A stretch of 64,000 nt of DNA from Novosphingobium sp. RL4 (GTDB taxonomy: Bacteria; Pseudomonadota; Alphaproteobacteria; Sphingomonadales; Sphingomonadaceae): positions 3,332,501-3,396,500 of the forward strand of contig NZ_CP141944.1 of assembly GCF_035658495.1 (NCBI RefSeq), given 5' to 3'. The position numbers were made by a program, and so were the translations under genes. Under the pieces are notes generated by a model that was not told the origin of the DNA, searched no databases, and saw only the letters and a list, made by a program, of their open reading frames with translations. Numbering within the stretch: position 1 is the stretch's first letter; each line of letters opens with the position of its first letter. Positions 35,112 to 43,859 of the stretch are shown here, piece after piece.

Positions 35112-37817
35112 ATGGCAAAGAAGAATATCATCGCATCGACTGCGGCAACAACCACTTATTACGGCGACGCTCTTGAAAAGCAGCAGTGGTATCTGGACGG
35201 ATCGACCCGCTCAAAGCTGAGCATCGACGCTTATTCCGTATGGCAGGACTACACCGGCAAAGGCGTGCGCATCGGCGTTATCGACTCCCAGATCGACTTT
35301 CGTCATGCCGATCTCAAGAAGGCCTATGACACCACGCTCGACTACAACTTCGCAACGGCGACTGACGCCGTAACGATCAGCGCCACCGCCCTGCCCCAAT
35401 CCCACGGCACTTCCGTTGCCGGGGTGATCGCCGCCGAAGCCGGCAATGCCATCGGAACCGTAGGCATCGCCTCCGGCGCCACGCTCGTCGGCCTCGGCGT
35501 CGACTATTCCTCCAGCAATGCCGCAGGGCAGATCGTGTCTGCCCTGCAGAAGTCGGCCAGCCTGGACGTTGCCAACAACAGCTGGAGCTTCGTCGAAAAC
35601 TTCGCCGACAATTTCAATGCCAACCCGGAATACAAGGCAGCGCTCGTTTCCGCCGTTTCAACCGGACGCGGCGGACTGGGCACTTCGCTGGTGTTCGCGG
35701 CCGGTAACGCTGGAACCTCCGGCACCTCGAACTACCATAACTTCCAGAACTCGCCCTACACGATCGCGGTCGGCTCGGTCGACGCCGACGGCAATCCTTC
35801 CGCCTTCACCAGCATCGGCGCGAACGTGCTGATCTCGGCCGCCGGCCGCGACGTGCTCACCACCACGCTGAGCGACCGTTATGAAAGCGTTTCGGGAACA
35901 TCATTCGCCGCTCCGGCCGTGTCGGCAACGATCGGCCTGATGCTCCAGGCCAACCCCGACCTCGGCTACCGCGACGTTCAGGAAATCCTCGCCTATTCCG
36001 CCCACCGCACGGGCCTGACCGACGGCGCAAGCTTCGGCGACGGCTGGCGGACGAATGGCGCCGATAACGCCAATGGCGGCGGGCTCCATTACAGCGACGC
36101 ATTCGGCTACGGCTTCCTCAACGTCCACGATGCCGTGCGACTGGCCGAAACCTGGGACGAACAGCAGACTTTCGCGAACATGGCCACAGCCACCAAGACC
36201 GTCACGACAGCGCAGACCCTGGTTGCCGGATCGAACGATCACCTTTCGCTCGACATCCCCGTGACCGATGCGATCGATCTCGAACATGTCCAGATTTCCA
36301 TCGACCTCAACTGGCTCAACACAGGCGATCTCGACGTCTACCTGACATCGCCGGAAGGTACCCGGGTCCGCCTGGTCTACGACCTTCCAACCGAGAGCCG
36401 CGTCGGCAGCATCCGCAACTTCACTTTCAGTTCGGTCGCCTCGATGGGCGAACAATCCGCCGGTACCTGGAAGCTCGACATCTACAACCGCGATCCCGCC
36501 GCTGCCGACAAGGCCGGTGTGCCGATGACGGGCAAGTTCAAGGGCGCTACGCTGACCCTGCTTGGCGAAGCGGACACCTCGAAGAACGACACGTACATCT
36601 ACACCGACGAATTCGGCACGCTCTACGCCGGCGCCGATCTCGCCAAGCGCAGCGTGCTCAAGGATGCGAACGGCGGAACCGACACGATCAACACGGCGGC
36701 CGTCACCAGCAACACCACGATCGATCTTACCGCCACAAAGGTAAGCACGATCGCCGGCGTCACCCTGAACCTGGCGGCCAATACCATCGAAAACGTCTAC
36801 TCGGGTGATGGCAACGACACGCTGATCGGCAGCAACGTCGCCAACATGCTGAGCGCCGGGCGCGGAAACGACACGATCTACTTCAGCTTCGGCAATGACA
36901 GGATCGACGGCGGGCAAGGCCAGGACGCGCTGGTCATGAACTGCGCCTTCTCGAAGATTTCCGGCTCGGTCTCGGCCACCGGCGACGTGCTCATCTCCGC
37001 GAAGTATGGCGAGGTCTCGACCATCAGCAACGTCGAAACCTTCACCTTCTCGGACGGCACCTATAGCTACGCCCAGCTGGTGAAGCTGCTCGCCGCAGGC
37101 ACTTCGGCAGTGGTCGACCAGCCGGTCACGCAGGCCCCGGTGGAAACGCCGACAGTCCCCGGCAACACCTCGGGCGAGGCCGGCACCGGCGACGGAACCG
37201 TGCATGCTCCGGTCACCGAGACGCCCGGTTCGGGCTCCACGGATCATGCGGCCACCAGCCCTTATGGCGATGAAGGCCGCACTTATGCAGCCACCCTGAC
37301 CGGCACCGGCGCGGATGACCGCATCGTGGGAACCACGGCAGGCGAGCGGATCGACGGCCTCGACGGGATCGACAAGCTGCGCGGCATGGCCGGCGACGAC
37401 GGCATCCACGGCGGCAACGGCGACGACACGCTCTATGGCGATGACGGGAACGATCATCTTTATGGCGATGCCGGCATCGACACGATCATGGGCGGCACCG
37501 GCAATGACTGGATCTTCGGCGGAACCGGCGCGGACCGGCTCTATGGCGAGGCCGGCGCCGATACCTTCGTGTTCGACGCTTCCGACGTGGCAGGCATGGA
37601 CACCATCTACGATTTCAGCGCGGCCGATGGTGACAAGATCCTGATCACCGGCATCGCGAACGGCAGCACTGCCACGTTCGACATCGTCACCAGCGGTTCG
37701 GGCACCTATCTCCAGATGCATGACGAAAGTGGCGACCACCTGCTCGCCCGAATCAAGGGCGTCGGAATGGAAGGCCTCCATGTGGCCGACACCGATGCCG
37801 GACTGCTCTGGGCGTGA
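35112..37817 (+). CDS. secreted subtilisin (S8) with P-domain and RTX repeats
   Basis: A 901-residue protein without signal peptide. The S8 protease fills residues 40-350: Asp58 in GVIDSQID, His98 in SHGTSVAG, Asn199 in FAAGNAG, Ser264 in SGTSFAAP. A proprotein-convertase P-domain follows at about 375-490 (WLNTGDLDVYLTSPEGT; GTWKLDIYN), then a spacer, a first short RTX patch (about 575-600), a Pro/Thr/Ser-rich linker (675-715) and a block of GGxGxDxLY nonapeptides at about 755-820 ending in ADTFVFD. RTX repeats and the missing signal peptide mean type I secretion and calcium-triggered folding outside the cell. No exporter genes are near. There is no strong ribosome-binding site before ATG 35112. 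Confidence 0.9.
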   Translation: MAKKNIIASTAATTTYYGDALEKQQWYLDGSTRSKLSIDAYSVWQDYTGKGVRIGVIDSQIDFRHADLKKAYDTTLDYNFATATDAVTISATALPQSHGTSVAGVIAAEAGNAIGTVGIASGATLVGLGVDYSSSNAAGQIVSALQKSASLDVANNSWSFVENFADNFNANPEYKAALVSAVSTGRGGLGTSLVFAAGNAGTSGTSNYHNFQNSPYTIAVGSVDADGNPSAFTSIGANVLISAAGRDVLTTTLSDRYESVSGTSFAAPAVSATIGLMLQANPDLGYRDVQEILAYSAHRTGLTDGASFGDGWRTNGADNANGGGLHYSDAFGYGFLNVHDAVRLAETWDEQQTFANMATATKTVTTAQTLVAGSNDHLSLDIPVTDAIDLEHVQISIDLNWLNTGDLDVYLTSPEGTRVRLVYDLPTESRVGSIRNFTFSSVASMGEQSAGTWKLDIYNRDPAAADKAGVPMTGKFKGATLTLLGEADTSKNDTYIYTDEFGTLYAGADLAKRSVLKDANGGTDTINTAAVTSNTTIDLTATKVSTIAGVTLNLAANTIENVYSGDGNDTLIGSNVANMLSAGRGNDTIYFSFGNDRIDGGQGQDALVMNCAFSKISGSVSATGDVLISAKYGEVSTISNVETFTFSDGTYSYAQLVKLLAAGTSAVVDQPVTQAPVETPTVPGNTSGEAGTGDGTVHAPVTETPGSGSTDHAATSPYGDEGRTYAATLTGTGADDRIVGTTAGERIDGLDGIDKLRGMAGDDGIHGGNGDDTLYGDDGNDHLYGDAGIDTIMGGTGNDWIFGGTGADRLYGEAGADTFVFDASDVAGMDTIYDFSAADGDKILITGIANGSTATFDIVTSGSGTYLQMHDESGDHLLARIKGVGMEGLHVADTDAGLLWA

Positions 37818-37877
37818 GGCCGCCCGTTCATTGACAGGGCCGCTGACGCCCGCACATCGCCCCAAGCGACTGTATCA

Positions 37878-37905
37878 AAAGGGCTCCGAGGAATCGGGGC
37901 CCTTT
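37878..37905 (+). terminator. terminator-like hairpin after the subtilisin gene
   Basis: AAAGGGCTCCG (37878-37888) pairs with CGGGGCCCTTT (37895-37905) with one G-T pair; loop of six. Located 60 bases after the stop, with the T-run inside the 3' arm. Confidence 0.65.
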
Positions 37906-38367
37906 CCTTGTGCGCCCTCGCGACGCCCGCCATCGTTAATCCGCCAGAAGTGCAAGCCCCCCTCCCCGCCATCGAATTCTGCGTCCATAATGGACATTCC
38001 GGAAGCGGAGACTTCACATGCGGGCGCTGAACAACAAAGAAATTCCGCGCAATATCGCCATAGACTCTAGTAATAACACGTAAAACACCATCCATAATGG
38101 CGTATATTAAAATGAATGAATGGAAGATCCACATCAAAACGGTTGCACGACATTAACCCTAAGCCTTATGAACAAGCCACGATTGAGAGGGCACTGAAGC
38201 GCACTGCGCCGAACCTGCAAATCGAAAGGGGGAGGGGGCAACCGGTACACTTCACCAAACTCTCTTGAGTGGACGTGATTTGCTGCACAAATAATCGGGA
38301 AGCCGGCACAATCGTCGTCGAATGATTTCGAGTTCAAATCGCAACGATTATTGCAAGGAGCATTCCC
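37906..38367. promoter_or_regulatory. AT-richer intergenic region before the small RTX gene
   Basis: No supported gene in about 460 bases. AT-rich from 38025. It includes the dyad TCGAATGATTTCGA (38318-38331) and GCAACGATTATTGC (38341-38354), the second just before the AAGGAG ribosome-binding site of the RTX gene, so it could act as an operator or RNA hairpin. Confidence 0.4.
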
Positions 38368-38913
38368 GTGGCAGATATCAACGGATCATCCATTGGTGAC
38401 AATATTTCCGGCAGTGCGCTGGGAGACCGTATTCTTTCCGGCCAAGGCAACGACACCGTGCATGGTGCCGGCGGTGATGACTACATCATCGGCGGAGCCA
38501 ACAGCGACAACCTCTACGGAGACGAAGGGAACGACACCATTTACGGTGGCGGTTCTGCAGACAAGCTCCGCGGCGGCGAAGGCAATGACTATCTGAACGG
38601 AGGCGGCGGGGCCGACCGCATCTACGGCGGCTCGGGTGACGACATCATCTTCGGCGGCGCCGGCGACGATGTCCTCTATGGCGACAACCCCAACGACCCG
38701 ACGGAAACCGGTGCCGACATCTTCGAGTTCGACAAGGATGACGGCTCGGACAAGGTGTTCGACTTCGAACTGGGGCTGGACAAGGTTCGTCTGCTCGAAG
38801 GCAACACCTATTCGCTCAGCTATCTCGGCGACAACACCATTCTGACTTACGGCACCACCACCGTTCGTTTCTACGACGCCCACCTGACCAGCGCCGACAT
38901 TATCTTCGCCTGA
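38368..38913 (+). CDS. small RTX calcium-binding protein (181 aa)
   Basis: Nearly the whole protein is RTX sequence: about eight GGxGxDxhx nonapeptides between residues 15 and 110 (for example GQGNDTVHG, GDEGNDTIYGG, GGEGNDYLNGG, GGAGDDVLYGD), followed by the C-terminal cap ADIFEFDKDDGSDKVFDF and a final ADIIFA that resembles type I secretion signals. There is no enzymatic domain and no signal peptide. GTG start 38368 has AAGGAG seven bases upstream. It could be a secreted calcium-dependent scaffold, matrix or polysaccharide-binding protein. A perfect terminator follows. Confidence 0.88.
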   Translation: MADINGSSIGDNISGSALGDRILSGQGNDTVHGAGGDDYIIGGANSDNLYGDEGNDTIYGGGSADKLRGGEGNDYLNGGGGADRIYGGSGDDIIFGGAGDDVLYGDNPNDPTETGADIFEFDKDDGSDKVFDFELGLDKVRLLEGNTYSLSYLGDNTILTYGTTTVRFYDAHLTSADIIFA

Positions 38914-38926
38914 GCCCTGAACGCAC

Positions 38927-38968
38927 AAAAAGCGGACCGGAATGCCTTCGCATCCCGGTCCGCTTTTT
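38927..38968. terminator. strong bidirectional terminator
   Basis: AAAAAGCGGACCGG (38927-38940) pairs with CCGGTCCGCTTTTT (38955-38968), 14 base pairs, followed by T. It lies 13 bases after the small RTX gene and also faces the opposite-strand genes. Confidence 0.93.
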
Positions 38969-39047
38969 TACGGGCCTCACGCAATTCCGGTTGCGGCGTT
39001 TGACTTTCCGGGAGAGCGCCCCCGCCTGGCAGAGGCATTCGGCCGCC

Positions 39048-39251
39048 TCAGAAAATCGCACCCAGAAGAAGTGCCCAACCCATGACGGAGACCGCCATGG
39101 CCACCGCAATCCCCATCATCGGATTCCTGTCGTCGGACTCGGCTGCAAACACGCGGCCAAGCAGAAGCGAGGGGCGATGAGGATGCGCGATCTCCGGCAG
39201 CGGTTCTCTCCGGGATGCCCCCCAGGGCTTTCGCCTGCTCGGCCCCGGCAT
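39048..39251 (-). CDS. possible small tail-anchored membrane protein (67 aa)
   Basis: A short frame between the RTX genes. Its product is basic and Pro-rich at the N-terminus and ends in one strongly hydrophobic segment (MMGIAVAMAVSVMGWALLLG), so it could be a tail-anchored inner-membrane protein. No family is recognised and the ribosome-binding site is weak. Another ATG at 39347 is possible. The bidirectional terminator at 38927-38968 lies just past its stop, which favours a real gene. Confidence 0.35.
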   Translation of the reverse strand: MPGPSRRKPWGASRREPLPEIAHPHRPSLLLGRVFAAESDDRNPMMGIAVAMAVSVMGWALLLGAIF

Positions 39252-39321
39252 GAATTCACCGGAGCAAGGGCCAAAGCCCTCCCTATGGCCAACCAGCGGC
39301 TCACCGCCAGTTTCCTGCATG

Positions 39322-41835
39322 TCAGGCAAGGATGATATCGGTCGCATCGATCATCGGCTTTCCACGGAGGGTGACAAGGGCAACGGCCGCGGCAGACCCG
39401 CTACCATCGGCATCATAGTAGAGCGTCCCGGCAGAGGCATCGTAGAACAGATGCGTATCGGCCGAAGCAGCCTTGCGGCCATAGTCGAGGGTCGCGGGCG
39501 AACCCGGGCGAAGCGGGGCCAGCGCAGCGAAGATGTCCTTGTCGATCTCGATGTGATCGACACCGCTCTGGAAATCGAGGATGGTATCGGCATTCGCACC
39601 TGTTTCGAGATAATCGAATACGAAGGTGTCCGCGCCGGCCCCACCTGTCAGCTTGTCCGCGCCTTTGCCGCCATTCAGGACGTTGTTCCCGTCGTTGCCG
39701 TAGAGAATGTTCGCCAGAGCATTGCCCATACCATGGAGGTTGGCCGTGCCGGTCAGGTAGAGCCGCTCGATACTGTCGCCAAGCGTGAAATCGACCTGCG
39801 ACCTGACGGTATCGACGCCGCCCTGCGCACCGCTTTCGATCACCCTGTCTCCACGGTCGTCGACGAAATAGGTATCGTCGCCGTCGCCACCTTCCATGCG
39901 GTCGGCCCCGATCCCGCCGTCGATCCTGTCATTGCCCTTTCCGCCGATCAGGACGTCATCTCCGGCAAGTCCGTCCAGACGATCGTCACCCGCGCCGCCG
40001 TCGATACGATTGCCCTTCCCGTCCCCGACAAGGATATCGGCATGGGCCGATCCCTTCACGTCCGACCCGCTGATGGCTGCGCGCTTGCCATCCACGATCG
40101 CCGCCCCCTTCGTCAGGTTGACCTGCAATCCGGCCCCCGCGCCCGAGTAATCCAGGGTTGCAGCCTGGACCGTGGCAGCAACAGCCTTCTCGGAGTAGAT
40201 CTGGATATGGCGCGTGGTAACATCGCCGCTTGAGCTGGCGCCCGATTGCACGATGAAATCGACCTGATCCCCTGCCGCGAGCGATACGTGAGCCAGGCTG
40301 AAATCGTATGCATTGCCCTTCGCGGGGTCATAGATCTCCTTTTGGAGAATCTCCTTCCCGTTCACGGTGACCTTCAGCAAAATCCCGTCGAGGCTCTGAT
40401 CGGCAACATCATATGTGCCCTTGATCGTGAACAGACCGCCAGTTTGGGCGGTGTACCGCTCGATAATGCCGTAACGGGCCGCCGCGCTCTTGCCTCCGCC
40501 GAAATCAACGGGTGTCAGCGTTGTCGCATTGATCTCCAGCGGGCGGAGCCATTGCGAACCCAGATACGGAGTCCACAGTTCCCCCCCTTTCAATCCGCCC
40601 CCCATCGTTTGCAACGCGGCGACCTGGCCGGTGCCGGACAGGGAAAAGTACGACCATGGCCCCTCGAACCCGGCACCTGCCGCATCCTGATTGGTCACGT
40701 CAAACTGGTCATAGCTGTCCGCAACGAGATTTCCCGCGTGGAACTGGACCGACGCTCCCGTCATCACCCCCTCGGACTTCAGGATGATCGGAGTATCCGC
40801 AGAAATCCTGCCGTCGAAGTTCGCGATCCGATTGCCGTCGAGATCATAGGCGGACACGCCCTTCGCCAGGCTGACGGAACCCGTCTGCCCCCAAAGCACC
40901 GCCGCATGATCGCCGAAAGTGTACAGGTAAGTGAAATCATCGGTCGCGACCCGTCGGATCACGTCGGCATCAGCCAGCAGGCTGTCGAATACCCGAAAAG
41001 CCTCTCCCGCCGGCGTCGCGCTGGCGCCCTGGGTATTCCAGAGCTCCATGTTCGGGAAGTAGGACTGGCGCGCCAGTGCATACCAACTCGCGCTCTCGAT
41101 ACCGGCATCCCCCATGACGCTGAGCATTTTCGCAAGATAGGCCGGCGCATCGTCGAGCGAGGCGAAATTCGCACCGAACTCGGTAACCTTGATCGCCATG
41201 TCCTTGCCGATCACGCCGCGCAGCACCTCGATCTGGTCGGCAAACTGCTCGGGCGGCGTGGTATAGGGATGGATGGAAACCGCATCGAGGAGGCCCAGTG
41301 TTCCGAGTGCCTTGAGGTCCGCGAAGTAGTCCACCGGGATGGAGTGCGTGGCGCCTCCTACAAGTTCCACGTCCAGTCCCGCCCTGTTCAGCGCACTGTC
41401 CACCGCGGCAACCAGCTTGGCATAATAATCATCGCGGTTGGCCGCCGACGATGTCGCCACAGGGCCGGTCACGAAAGAATTGGAGTTGTATTCGTTGCCG
41501 ATCTCGACGGCGCTCACATTGGGATAGCGCTGCAATGTCGCCACGACGAAATTGGCGAAAGCCTCGCGCCCCGCATCGCTGTAAACCGTGTATCCGCGGT
41601 CGTAGAGCGCATTGGCATTCGCAAACGTCAGCGTAACTGCAAGGCCCTTCTGCAGCGCCTGATCGAGCCAGGCAGCCTGCGGAACCGAAAAGTCATACTT
41701 GCCCGCAGCTTTCTCGATCGCCCCCCATGGCACGCTGTCGCGGATGCCATCCACGCCAAGGTTTGCAGCGGCATCAAGAAGCGATGTGTTCCACCCCTGG
41801 CTGAAGTGGGTCTGGGCATCTAACCGGATAGTCAT
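39322..41835 (-). CDS. secreted GH39/clan-A-like glycosidase with RTX tail
   Basis: An 837-residue protein with no signal peptide. Residues 1-300 form the glycosidase-like barrel, with acid/base Glu115 in VEIGNEYNSNSF and probable nucleophile Glu219 in KVTEFGANF; RDSVPW, GGATHSIP and IHPYTTPPEQ match the paralogue at 32833-34608. A beta-rich middle (about 300-550) also aligns with that paralogue. RTX nonapeptides occupy 590-655 (GGAGDDRLDGL, GGKGNDRIDGG) and 705-740, with a C-terminal cap ending DIILA. It should leave the cell by type I secretion. GGGGAA lies about six bases before ATG 41835. A role in cutting the cell's own exopolysaccharide is inferred. Confidence 0.82.
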   Translation of the reverse strand: MTIRLDAQTHFSQGWNTSLLDAAANLGVDGIRDSVPWGAIEKAAGKYDFSVPQAAWLDQALQKGLAVTLTFANANALYDRGYTVYSDAGREAFANFVVATLQRYPNVSAVEIGNEYNSNSFVTGPVATSSAANRDDYYAKLVAAVDSALNRAGLDVELVGGATHSIPVDYFADLKALGTLGLLDAVSIHPYTTPPEQFADQIEVLRGVIGKDMAIKVTEFGANFASLDDAPAYLAKMLSVMGDAGIESASWYALARQSYFPNMELWNTQGASATPAGEAFRVFDSLLADADVIRRVATDDFTYLYTFGDHAAVLWGQTGSVSLAKGVSAYDLDGNRIANFDGRISADTPIILKSEGVMTGASVQFHAGNLVADSYDQFDVTNQDAAGAGFEGPWSYFSLSGTGQVAALQTMGGGLKGGELWTPYLGSQWLRPLEINATTLTPVDFGGGKSAAARYGIIERYTAQTGGLFTIKGTYDVADQSLDGILLKVTVNGKEILQKEIYDPAKGNAYDFSLAHVSLAAGDQVDFIVQSGASSSGDVTTRHIQIYSEKAVAATVQAATLDYSGAGAGLQVNLTKGAAIVDGKRAAISGSDVKGSAHADILVGDGKGNRIDGGAGDDRLDGLAGDDVLIGGKGNDRIDGGIGADRMEGGDGDDTYFVDDRGDRVIESGAQGGVDTVRSQVDFTLGDSIERLYLTGTANLHGMGNALANILYGNDGNNVLNGGKGADKLTGGAGADTFVFDYLETGANADTILDFQSGVDHIEIDKDIFAALAPLRPGSPATLDYGRKAASADTHLFYDASAGTLYYDADGSGSAAAVALVTLRGKPMIDATDIILA

Positions 41836-42341
41836 AACGTTCCCCGAAGAAGAATTTCCCCGGAAGTAACGGATCATATCACTACGACAGACTTACAGCG
41901 ATGGTTACCATCACAGACACAACCAATAATGCAATTGCACAGATAGATTATGTGTAAACACCTATCCATCACCATGCAAAACCCGCCTCAATCAAACGGT
42001 GCGCCAGTATTTTCTCTCCTTCAAGTCGAACTCATCCGTATCCGATACAACTCCCCAGGCATTCGCGATGCAACCGGTATGCCGTCGAAATTCACGCGGC
42101 CCCTCCATAACCCCCGTCCCAGCCATCAGCCGCGACTACAGCAAATGCCAGGTATGGAAGAGATGAGCCGCGCCCACACTGGTCAGCGATCAAAACTGAC
42201 ACCGGAACGGAGATGACCCGACTGCGCCTGCAGACCACTCCGGGCTAGTCTCCAGCCACGTCCAGATCGCCAACCCACGGAGGTCAGCCTGATACCCTCT
42301 AACCTCCGCACCGCATCCCGGCAGCACGGGAAGAACCGGCA
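41836..42341. promoter_or_regulatory. divergent 506-base regulatory region
   Basis: No supported gene. It separates the RTX glycosidase (minus) from the polymerase gene (plus). The part next to the glycosidase is AT-rich and contains the palindromes ATGGTTACCAT (41901-41911) and TGCAATTGCA (41932-41941), and GTGTAAACAC (about 41950-41960). Likely promoter and operator sites; the regulator is unknown. Confidence 0.4.
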
Positions 42342-43859
42342 ATGAATGCGATTCCCATCGCCTTGTTCTGGCTGCTCGTCATCTGGGCAGCCGCAAGCCG
42401 GCGGCCGGTTGCGCTCTATCTTTTCTTCGCAACCATGCCGTTCGGCGCTTTCGCGGTGATCCCCACCCAACTCACCGGAGGGCTGACGTTCATCGCCACG
42501 CCCATCGCTGCGATAGTGGTCATCGCAAAAGCCTTCCTCAACAGGCAAGGCCCATCGGCCCTGCTGTCGATGGCGATCATGCCGAACCGGCTTCTGTTCC
42601 TGTTCGCCTTCTGGACGATCGCCACGGTCACGACCTTTTTCATGCCCCGCCTGCTTGCCGGCGACCTGCTCGTCGTTCCTGTACGCGGCGTACTCCGCAC
42701 CACGGCACCCTTGGCCCCATCGACGCAGAATCTCTCCCAATGGGTCTACATGACGATATCGGTGTTCACGGTCTTCGCGCTTGCCAGGCACCTGCGATCG
42801 CCGGACATGCGGCAGCATGCCCTTCAGGCGCTCTGCCTCGGCGCAGCCATGCTGATCGTCACCGGCCTGCTTGACTATGCGAGCCAGTTCCTGCCGCTGG
42901 CTCCCTTGCTGCAGCCGTTCAGGACTGCATCCTATGCACTGGCCACGGAAGTGGAGGTCATGGGCTCCAAACGCGTCGTCGGCCTGATGCCGGAAGCTTC
43001 CGCGTTCGGCACTTATTGCCTCGGCTTCCTGTGCAGCCTTTACTTCTACAGGCGCGCAATCACCAACATTGCGCTGCGAACCAGGGTTTGTCCGCCCATT
43101 CTGATCGCGTTGCTCCTGCTCTGCTGGCAGTCGAAATCCTCTGCTGCTTACGTGGGCATGGGCCTCTTCGTGGCGATGGCATGTGCCGAATGGCTGCTCA
43201 GGGCGAACAAGCCGCAGCACACGGGGCTGATCTACCGGCAAGGCCTTCTCGGCGAACTATCCGTGCCGATCGCCATCCTGACCGGCGTGACCATGACCCT
43301 GCTTCTCAAGCCGGACCTGCTTGATCCGATCTATGCCATGATCGACCGTATGGTCCTGCAGAAAGGCTCATCGCACTCCTACGAGGAACGCGGAATGTGG
43401 CGTTCGATTGCGCTCGCCAGCGTTTTCGAAAGCCATGGCTTCGGCATTGGTCTGGGAAGCACACGGGCGTCGAGCAGCATCGTCGCCATATTCAGCGCCA
43501 CGGGTATCCTCGGAGGCGTCTTTTTCTGCGCATTCATCGCTCAAAGCTGCCTTCGCTCGGCGAGCAGCCCGGAACTGCGGATTCTCGCTTCGGGTTTCCG
43601 CTTTGCCTACATACCGATGTTCACCGTGTCGCTGATGATCGCGGATGCCAATTTCGACTTTGTCGCGGCTTTCGGCTTCGGCCTTGCGACAGCGCTTTCC
43701 TTCCAGCCGGACCGCCCGGTGAGAGCCGCATCTTCCCCCTATTTCATCCGCGAGCCCATGACGGCAGCCAACGATGTCGTCCGAACTTCGGCGCAAGCCG
43801 GTTCCCGAAATGCACGCCCAGGGATTACTGCCGATGCAGTCCGCGAATTCCACACATGA
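42342..43859 (+). CDS. Wzy/O-antigen-ligase-like membrane protein
   Basis: A 505-residue protein with about 11-12 hydrophobic segments and a large polar loop around residues 200-215 and 320-355 (SKRVVGLMPEASAFGTYCLG; KGSSHSYEERGMWRSI). The EASAFG motif and the RxxMW segment preceding a GFGIGLGSTR stretch are like those in O-antigen polymerases/ligases (Wzy/WaaL superfamily), where periplasmic Arg and His/Glu residues act on lipid-linked glycans. In this context it may polymerise the repeat unit. The superfamily is highly divergent, so the call rests on topology and motif style. Confidence 0.65.
   Translation: MNAIPIALFWLLVIWAAASRRPVALYLFFATMPFGAFAVIPTQLTGGLTFIATPIAAIVVIAKAFLNRQGPSALLSMAIMPNRLLFLFAFWTIATVTTFFMPRLLAGDLLVVPVRGVLRTTAPLAPSTQNLSQWVYMTISVFTVFALARHLRSPDMRQHALQALCLGAAMLIVTGLLDYASQFLPLAPLLQPFRTASYALATEVEVMGSKRVVGLMPEASAFGTYCLGFLCSLYFYRRAITNIALRTRVCPPILIALLLLCWQSKSSAAYVGMGLFVAMACAEWLLRANKPQHTGLIYRQGLLGELSVPIAILTGVTMTLLLKPDLLDPIYAMIDRMVLQKGSSHSYEERGMWRSIALASVFESHGFGIGLGSTRASSSIVAIFSATGILGGVFFCAFIAQSCLRSASSPELRILASGFRFAYIPMFTVSLMIADANFDFVAAFGFGLATALSFQPDRPVRAASSPYFIREPMTAANDVVRTSAQAGSRNARPGITADAVREFHT

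Noticed and set aside
35096..35176. 26-codon frame overlapping the subtilisin start
   Set aside because: Could be a leader peptide, but it has no good ribosome-binding site and no regulatory hairpin is associated.
35901..37865. 654-codon minus-strand open frame
   Set aside because: Shadow of the RTX subtilisin; repeats in the sense gene produce a repetitive antisense product.
41950..42216. 88-codon plus-strand frame in the divergent region
   Set aside because: No ribosome-binding site, no recognisable product and it lies across probable promoters.
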